Source: Bifidobacterium breve (GTDB taxonomy: Bacteria > Actinomycetota > Actinomycetes > Mycobacteriales > Mycobacteriaceae). Taken from it: a stretch of DNA of 7,939 nucleotides. Where the stretch lies: contig CALQLM010000033.1 in assembly GCA_943331415.1 (NCBI GenBank), positions 1-7,939 of the forward strand. The letters run 5' to 3'. The translations under genes were made by a program, and so were the position numbers. A model generated the notes under the pieces. The model was not told where the DNA came from. It worked only from the letters and a program-made list of their open reading frames with translations, and did not search any database. Positions 4,773-7,939 of the stretch are shown here, piece by piece; the stretch's first letter is position 1, and every line of letters starts with the position of its first letter.

Positions 4773-5051
4773 ATGATGTCTGCACGCCTTACTCGTCAGA
4801 TCGCTCTTCTCGCCGGCGGCGCCGCCCTCATCGGAATGGGCACCTTGACCGCCTGTAGCACCAAGGAGAAGGAAGCCCCGGCGACGAGCACACCGTCGAC
4901 CTCGCAGGCTCCGACTACCTCGGACGCTCCGGCGGGAACGCCCACGGAGAAGGCCGTCAGCGGTTCCGGTCCGTCATTCTCGCCGTCGCTCAACCCGACG
5001 CCTCCCGGTGCGGTCTGCAACAAGATCGTCAACGGTGTGTGCAGCCGCTGA
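4773..5051 (+). CDS. Small Pro/Ser/Thr-rich lipoprotein, function unknown
   Basis: This is a 92-residue protein with a clear lipoprotein signal: basic start (SARLTRQ), hydrophobic core (IALLAGGAALIGMGTL) and lipobox LTAC ending at C28. The mature part begins STKEKE and is then low-complexity and rich in Ser, Thr, Pro and Ala (about 35-75), looking like a flexible, possibly O-mannosylated, cell-wall spacer. It ends in a short tail with two cysteines (VCNKIVNGVCSR, C82 and C90) that could form a disulfide loop. No enzymatic domain is visible and I do not recognise a named family. The secreted protein gene at 5055 follows after 3 nt, so both are almost certainly one operon and may act together at the cell surface; that is inference. 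Confidence 0.85.
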   Translation: MMSARLTRQIALLAGGAALIGMGTLTACSTKEKEAPATSTPSTSQAPTTSDAPAGTPTEKAVSGSGPSFSPSLNPTPPGAVCNKIVNGVCSR

Positions 5052-5054
5052 CCT

Positions 5055-5558
5055 ATGACCGCACGTTTCGGGCTCACAGTGGGGGCGGTCGGTGCGCTGA
5101 CCGCGGGGGTGATGGTGTTCGCACCGACGGCCGCGGCGGAACCCGCACCGAATTGGAGCGGCTGGTACAAGATCACGTTCCAGACCGACCAGAAGTCCGG
5201 CACCAGTGTGGCCGCCAAGCAGGGCGAGGAGTCCTACACGGCGTGGTACGAGTTCGCGACGGACTGCTCGTCGGGTTCGTGTGTGGCGTCGGTGATCGAT
5301 GGGCCCACACCCAAGGACAACGCGGTCAAGTCGACGACCTTCGACTGGACCGGGACGCAGTGGTCGCGGACCAATAACTGGCGGTGGGACTGCGTCCTGC
5401 CCGACCGGACCATCACCTTCGATCCGGCGAGTTCAGTGACGACCTACAACCCGCAACCCGATGGTTCCCTGAAGGGGATGTTCGCGACCAATATCGGCAG
5501 CGGTGCCTGCGAGGGCACGGTGTACATCCCGTTGACGGCGGTTCCGACCCAGCCCTAG
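5055..5558 (+). CDS. Secreted protein with four cysteines, function unknown
   Basis: This 167-residue protein has a Sec signal peptide: the hydrophobic stretch from FGLTVGAVGALTAG to VMVFAPTAAA gives probable cleavage after A28, leaving EPAPNWSGWYK as mature start. The mature region (about 139 residues) is rich in Trp, Thr, Asp and Gly, with no membrane segment. It contains four cysteines (C71, C76, C113, C152), enough for two disulfides, and alternating polar/hydrophobic stretches (YKITFQT, YTAWYEFATD, STTFDWTG, RTITFDP, GTVYIPLT) that suggest a small beta-barrel or beta-sandwich. It resembles the many small uncharacterised exported proteins of mycobacteria; I cannot name the family. It starts at ATG 5055, 3 nt after the lipoprotein stop with little Shine-Dalgarno signal, so translation is likely coupled. 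Confidence 0.85.
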   Translation: MTARFGLTVGAVGALTAGVMVFAPTAAAEPAPNWSGWYKITFQTDQKSGTSVAAKQGEESYTAWYEFATDCSSGSCVASVIDGPTPKDNAVKSTTFDWTGTQWSRTNNWRWDCVLPDRTITFDPASSVTTYNPQPDGSLKGMFATNIGSGACEGTVYIPLTAVPTQP

Positions 5559-5584
5559 GGTCTGTTTTCCCAGCATTTCCGGCC

Positions 5585-5597
5585 ACTGGCGGCCAGT
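5585..5597. other. Short inverted repeat upstream of cdd
   Basis: ACTGG and CCAGT flank CGG, 27 nt after the secreted-protein stop and 8 nt before the cdd extended -10 element. It could be an operator over the -35 region or a short terminator stem; no T-run follows it. Confidence 0.28.
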
Positions 5598-5602
5598 CCC
5601 GG

Positions 5603-5611
5603 TGCTACGTT
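5603..5611 (+). promoter_or_regulatory. Putative extended -10 promoter of the cdd operon
   Basis: TGCTACGTT is identical to the element at 1522-1530. A start about 8 nt downstream, near 5619, would leave a 16-nt leader beginning with the GGGAGG ribosome binding site. Confidence 0.5.
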
Positions 5612-5618
5612 GGCGCGC

Positions 5619-5624
5619 GGGAGG
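5619..5624 (+). promoter_or_regulatory. Ribosome binding site fixing the cdd start
   Basis: GGGAGG ends 10 nt before ATG 5635. It supports that ATG over the in-frame upstream start at 5602, which would lie within the promoter. Confidence 0.6.
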
Positions 5625-5634
5625 TCGCTGGCGG

Positions 5635-6042
5635 ATGGCTGACGTGGACTGGGACACGCTGAAGGCTGCCGCGATTGCGGCGTCGAAGAATTCCTACTCC
5701 CCCTATTCACACTTTCCGGTGGGTGTGGCCGGCTTCGCCGATGACGGCCGGGTGGTATCCGGGGCCAATGTCGAGAACGCCTCCTACGGAATCACGCTGT
5801 GCGCGGAATGTTCGATGGTCTCTGCCCTGTACGCCTCCGGTGGCGGACGGCTGACCGCGGCCTACTGCGTCGACGGCAATGGCGATGCCCTGATGCCGTG
5901 CGGCCGTTGCCGCCAACTGCTCTACGAGCACGGCGGACCAGACCTGAAAGTCATGACACCCAAAGGGGTGCAGACGATGGCCCAGATCCTGCCGCAGGCG
6001 TTCGGCCCGTGGGATCTTGAGGAGAGGAAAGCCGGCCAATGA
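5635..6042 (+). CDS. cdd: Cytidine deaminase
   Basis: This is a 135-residue homotetramer-class cytidine deaminase, which converts cytidine and deoxycytidine to uridine and deoxyuridine in cytoplasmic pyrimidine salvage. The zinc/catalytic signature is complete: C56-A-E58 (LCAECS) and P88-C89-x-x-C92 (PCGRCRQ), with E58 as proton shuttle. These positions match, as I recall them, the M. tuberculosis enzyme. Also present are the substrate-binding YSPYSHFPVG (21-30) and GANVENASYG (43-52) segments. Length is normal for the family. ATG 5635 is chosen from the ribosome binding site and because MADVDWDTL aligns with known starts; the upstream extension (LRWRAGGRWR) is promoter DNA. The stop overlaps the MFS transporter start as ATGA, so the two are co-translated. 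No thymidine phosphorylase or adenosine deaminase gene follows, unlike the arrangement I recall for M. tuberculosis. Confidence 0.97.
   Translation: MADVDWDTLKAAAIAASKNSYSPYSHFPVGVAGFADDGRVVSGANVENASYGITLCAECSMVSALYASGGGRLTAAYCVDGNGDALMPCGRCRQLLYEHGGPDLKVMTPKGVQTMAQILPQAFGPWDLEERKAGQ
6021..6028 (+). promoter_or_regulatory. Ribosome binding site of the MFS transporter
   Basis: A purine-rich GGAGAGGA tract inside the 3' end of cdd ends 10 nt before ATG 6039, supporting the ATG overlapping the cdd stop. Confidence 0.5.
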
Positions 6043-7613
6043 CAACTGTGCCCCAAGAGAAGGTGAGCAGGGCGGCGTGGGCGATCCTGGCCGCGATGGG
6101 CTTCGGTGCGCTGATCGCCCAGATGTTCTCCACCGTGATCGGCCCGGCGCTGCCGACCATCAAAGATGATCTCGGACTGAGCCTGTCCGCACAGACTTGG
6201 ACGATCACCGCCTACAGCCTGGCGTTCGGCGCCGCACTGGTGGCCGGCGGCCGGATGGGCGACCTTGTCGGTGAGGTCAGGATGATCGTCGCCGGGTTGG
6301 TGATCTTCGGCGGCGGCCTGCTGATGTCGGCGATCGCGGTCGGCGGGCCGCTGATGATCAGTGGCCGGGCCGTCCAGGGCATCGGTATCGGCATCTCGGC
6401 GCCGGCGACGCTCTCGATCGTCGTCAACTCATTTCCGTTGTCGAGACGGGGCTTTGCCGTCGGAGTGTGGGGATTCGCGCACGGATTCGGACTGCTGTTC
6501 GGTCCACTGGTCGCCGCCTGGATGATGGACGTCGCCAGTTGGCGCTGGATTTTTTGGGTGGCTTTGCCGCTCACCGCAGTGGTCATCGCCGTCACGCTGT
6601 TGGCGACCCGTGGCTACACGAGCGTGCTTGCGACCGGCAAATACGACTGGATAGGCCTGATACTCGGCGGATCCGGGATCACCCTGCTCACCTACGGGCT
6701 GCAGAATTCTTCGGTGAGTTGGAGGTCGCCGGCGACGTGGGGATCCATTGTCGCGGGCATCGCACTGCTGGCCGTCTTTGCCGTCGTGGAAACCCGACTC
6801 ACCCATCCCCTGGTCGATTTCGGCCTCTGGAAGGAACGGCTGTTCTCCGGCGGGTTCTTCGCCGAGAGCGCGGTCGGGTTCGTCTACATCCCATTCCTGG
6901 TCTTCGTTGGGTCGCTGTACTTCATCAATGTCCTGGGCTACTCCCCCGGTAAGGCCGCCAACGTCATCTTGATCACCACCGCCGTCTGCATGGTGTTCGA
7001 ACCGCCGGCGGGCCGGTGGGTGGACAAGGTGGGCCCAGGACTGCCGATCACCGTGGCGCTGCTGATGCAGGCGGTGGCATTGGCGTGGATGGGGTTGTCG
7101 TTCACACCCACCACCACGGTTGCTCAAATGGCTATTCCGTTGGCGCTCATGGGAATCGGCGTCGGATTGGCGTTGCCCGCCTGCAATACCGCCGGAATGT
7201 CGGCCGTCGACCCCGAACGGGCCGGTATGGGTTCGGGGTTGATGCAGATGACGTTCAACATTCCCGCCGCACTCGGCGTCGGACTGATCACCTCGATCAT
7301 CGGCGGCCTGACCACCTCTGAGGTCCGAAGCAGCCACGACGATCGCCCCGAGTTGCGCGAGGCCGCCGCCCGGTACGCCGACGCCGTCCAGGATGGCGAT
7401 ATGGCGCGCGCCAACGATGCCATCGCGGGACTACCGCAAGACTCCGTGGACGCCATCAAACAAGCGGTGCTCACCGCAACGTCCGACGCCATCACGGTAT
7501 CCATGCTTGTGCTCGCCGCAGTGGCACTGGCCGGAGCGATCTTCGCGTGGGTGGTCATCGGCCGACGCCGCACACCCGATCACATCCAGATGACACACGC
7601 CGCTGCGGTATGA
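6039..7613 (+). CDS. MFS transporter, DHA2 (14-TM drug:H+ antiporter) type
   Basis: This 524-residue membrane protein has about 14 hydrophobic segments, as in the EmrB/QacA (DHA2) group. Motifs by position: a degenerate motif A GRMGDLVGEVR (71-81), motif B arginine R110 in ISGRAVQGIG, a motif C-like GFAHGFGLLFGP (145-156), and a second motif A-like GRWVDKVG (325-332). A polar loop of about 60 residues (425-486) lies between TM13 and TM14, as is usual in this group. TM1 reads STVIGPALP and lacks the acidic residue often found just before this in DHA2 drug exporters. It is translationally coupled to cdd by an ATGA overlap, so a substrate linked to pyrimidine nucleosides or toxic nucleoside analogues is a reasonable guess, but family members mostly export drugs and the direction cannot be read from sequence. 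The gene is convergent with the glycine-rich gene at 7684. Confidence 0.92.
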   Translation: MTTVPQEKVSRAAWAILAAMGFGALIAQMFSTVIGPALPTIKDDLGLSLSAQTWTITAYSLAFGAALVAGGRMGDLVGEVRMIVAGLVIFGGGLLMSAIAVGGPLMISGRAVQGIGIGISAPATLSIVVNSFPLSRRGFAVGVWGFAHGFGLLFGPLVAAWMMDVASWRWIFWVALPLTAVVIAVTLLATRGYTSVLATGKYDWIGLILGGSGITLLTYGLQNSSVSWRSPATWGSIVAGIALLAVFAVVETRLTHPLVDFGLWKERLFSGGFFAESAVGFVYIPFLVFVGSLYFINVLGYSPGKAANVILITTAVCMVFEPPAGRWVDKVGPGLPITVALLMQAVALAWMGLSFTPTTTVAQMAIPLALMGIGVGLALPACNTAGMSAVDPERAGMGSGLMQMTFNIPAALGVGLITSIIGGLTTSEVRSSHDDRPELREAAARYADAVQDGDMARANDAIAGLPQDSVDAIKQAVLTATSDAITVSMLVLAAVALAGAIFAWVVIGRRRTPDHIQMTHAAAV

Positions 7614-7683
7614 GGTTCTAGGCGATTTGCAACCCGGCAGGGATCCGCGAAGGCACTACTGCGGTATCGCGACAGGGCGGGGG
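7614..7683. other. Convergent intergenic gap
   Basis: These 70 nt separate the MFS stop from the glycine-rich gene's stop. A weak inverted repeat CGCGA (7646-7650) and TCGCG (7667-7671) with a 16-nt loop is the only structure I see; there is no T-run, so it is not a convincing intrinsic terminator. No gene is supported here. Confidence 0.4.
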
Positions 7684-7939
7684 CTATCCGCCACCACCAC
7701 CGCCACCGCCACCACCACCGCCGGCGGGTCCTGCACCGCCGGTGCCACCGGTGCCACCGGTGCCACCGCCACCACCGTTGTCCTGGCCGCCATCACCGCC
7801 GTCACCGCCGTCACCACCCAGACCCAGGGTGCCGAAGCCGTTGCCGCCGTTACCGCCATTACCGCCGTTACCGCCGCTGACCGTGGCCGTGCCAATCACA
7901 CCCTGACCACCATTGCCGCCATTGCCGCCGTTGCCGACC
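7684..7939 (-). CDS. Glycine-rich PGRS-like protein, C-terminal part only
   Basis: On the minus strand the frame is open from the right edge to TAG at 7684-7686, giving the last 85 residues. They are GGX repeats: NGG units, then a GFGTLGLGG interruption, DGG units, TGG units and a terminal run of twelve glycines before the stop. This is the composition of the PGRS domains of mycobacterial PE_PGRS proteins, but any N-terminal PE domain or signal lies outside the window, so membership is not proven; a stand-alone glycine-rich surface protein is the alternative. Many PE_PGRS proteins have a distinct C-terminal domain or end in a non-repetitive tail; here the repeat runs to the very end as poly-glycine. 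It converges on the MFS gene with a 70-nt gap. Confidence 0.75.
   Translation of the reverse strand, partial: VGNGGNGGNGGQGVIGTATVSGGNGGNGGNGGNGFGTLGLGGDGGDGGDGGQDNGGGGGTGGTGGTGGAGPAGGGGGGGGGGGG
7687..7880. repeat. 9-bp and 3-bp tandem repeats encoding GGX
   Basis: Plus-strand reading shows ggtgccacc three times in succession (7741-7767), a gtcaccgcc-type unit repeated around 7792-7815, a gttaccgcc/attaccgcc unit around 7849-7875, and CCA/CCG triplets at 7687-7722. These are the coding repeats of the glycine-rich gene and are candidates for length variation by slippage. Confidence 0.8.

Noticed and set aside
6429..7337. 302-codon minus-strand open frame opposite the MFS gene
   Set aside because: Low-complexity Asp/Gly/His/Gln/Arg product typical of an antisense shadow in GC-rich DNA; the plus strand encodes a clear transporter.
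7656..7895. Alternative minus-strand frame giving an Ala/Val/Thr-rich product
   Set aside because: It is the +1 reading of the GGX repeats; the frame ending at 7684 gives the regular NGG/DGG/TGG pattern and remains open to the window edge.
7687..7939. CRISPR-like or non-coding satellite array
   Set aside because: The repeats are 3- and 9-bp codon-phased units without spacers of constant length, explained by a glycine-rich coding sequence.
1..7939. Phage defence island or other undescribed multi-gene system
   Set aside because: Apart from the two-gene TA pair, the genes are separate transport, salvage, redox and envelope functions, each with its own promoter; no helicase, nuclease-effector, reverse transcriptase, cyclase or similar defence module is seen.

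Overview
The window reads as chromosome of a GC-rich actinobacterium, most likely Mycobacterium/Mycolicibacterium. Evidence: strong G/C bias at third codon positions, frequent GTG starts, genes beginning 6-8 nt after a TANNNT-like -10 hexamer (leaderless mRNAs), a cytidine deaminase whose zinc and catalytic residues fall at the same numbers as I recall for the M. tuberculosis enzyme, lipoproteins and small secreted proteins of mycobacterial style, and a PGRS-like glycine-rich C-terminus at the right edge. No rRNA, tRNA, insertion sequence, CRISPR array or phage gene was seen.

Layout. (1) 1-491, minus: N-terminal part of a membrane-anchored HNH-type (DUF1524) protein, cut by the left edge just where the catalytic His motif should begin. 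(2) 549-1469, plus: a Tat-type lipoprotein of the dienelactone hydrolase family, divergent from (1). (3) 1538-2371, plus: an aquaglyceroporin-type MIP channel. (4) 2412-2998, plus: a toxin-antitoxin pair, a ribbon-helix-helix antitoxin followed with a 4-nt overlap by a Doc (Fic-fold) toxin. (5) 3046-4458, plus: an NCS2/AzgA-type nucleobase permease whose last 18 bp, stop included, are perfectly duplicated in tandem. (6) 4489-4683, plus: a minimal CDGSH [2Fe-2S] protein. (7) 4773-5558, plus: a small Pro/Ser/Thr-rich lipoprotein followed after 3 nt by a secreted four-cysteine protein. (8) 5635-7613, plus: cytidine deaminase (cdd) and a 14-TM DHA2-type MFS transporter overlapping by ATGA. (9) 7684-7939, minus: C-terminus of a glycine-rich PGRS-like protein, convergent with (8).

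Functionally this is mostly housekeeping and envelope material: small-molecule uptake (glycerol-type channel, nucleobase permease), pyrimidine salvage with a coupled transporter, and exported proteins, with one small accessory insert, the TA pair. I do not see a convincing undescribed multi-gene system. The best second looks are the Doc toxin paired with an RHH rather than Phd-type antitoxin and its repeat-containing promoter, the run of leaderless promoters with near-identical spacing, the cdd-MFS coupling, and the uncharacterised lipoprotein/secreted-protein pair.
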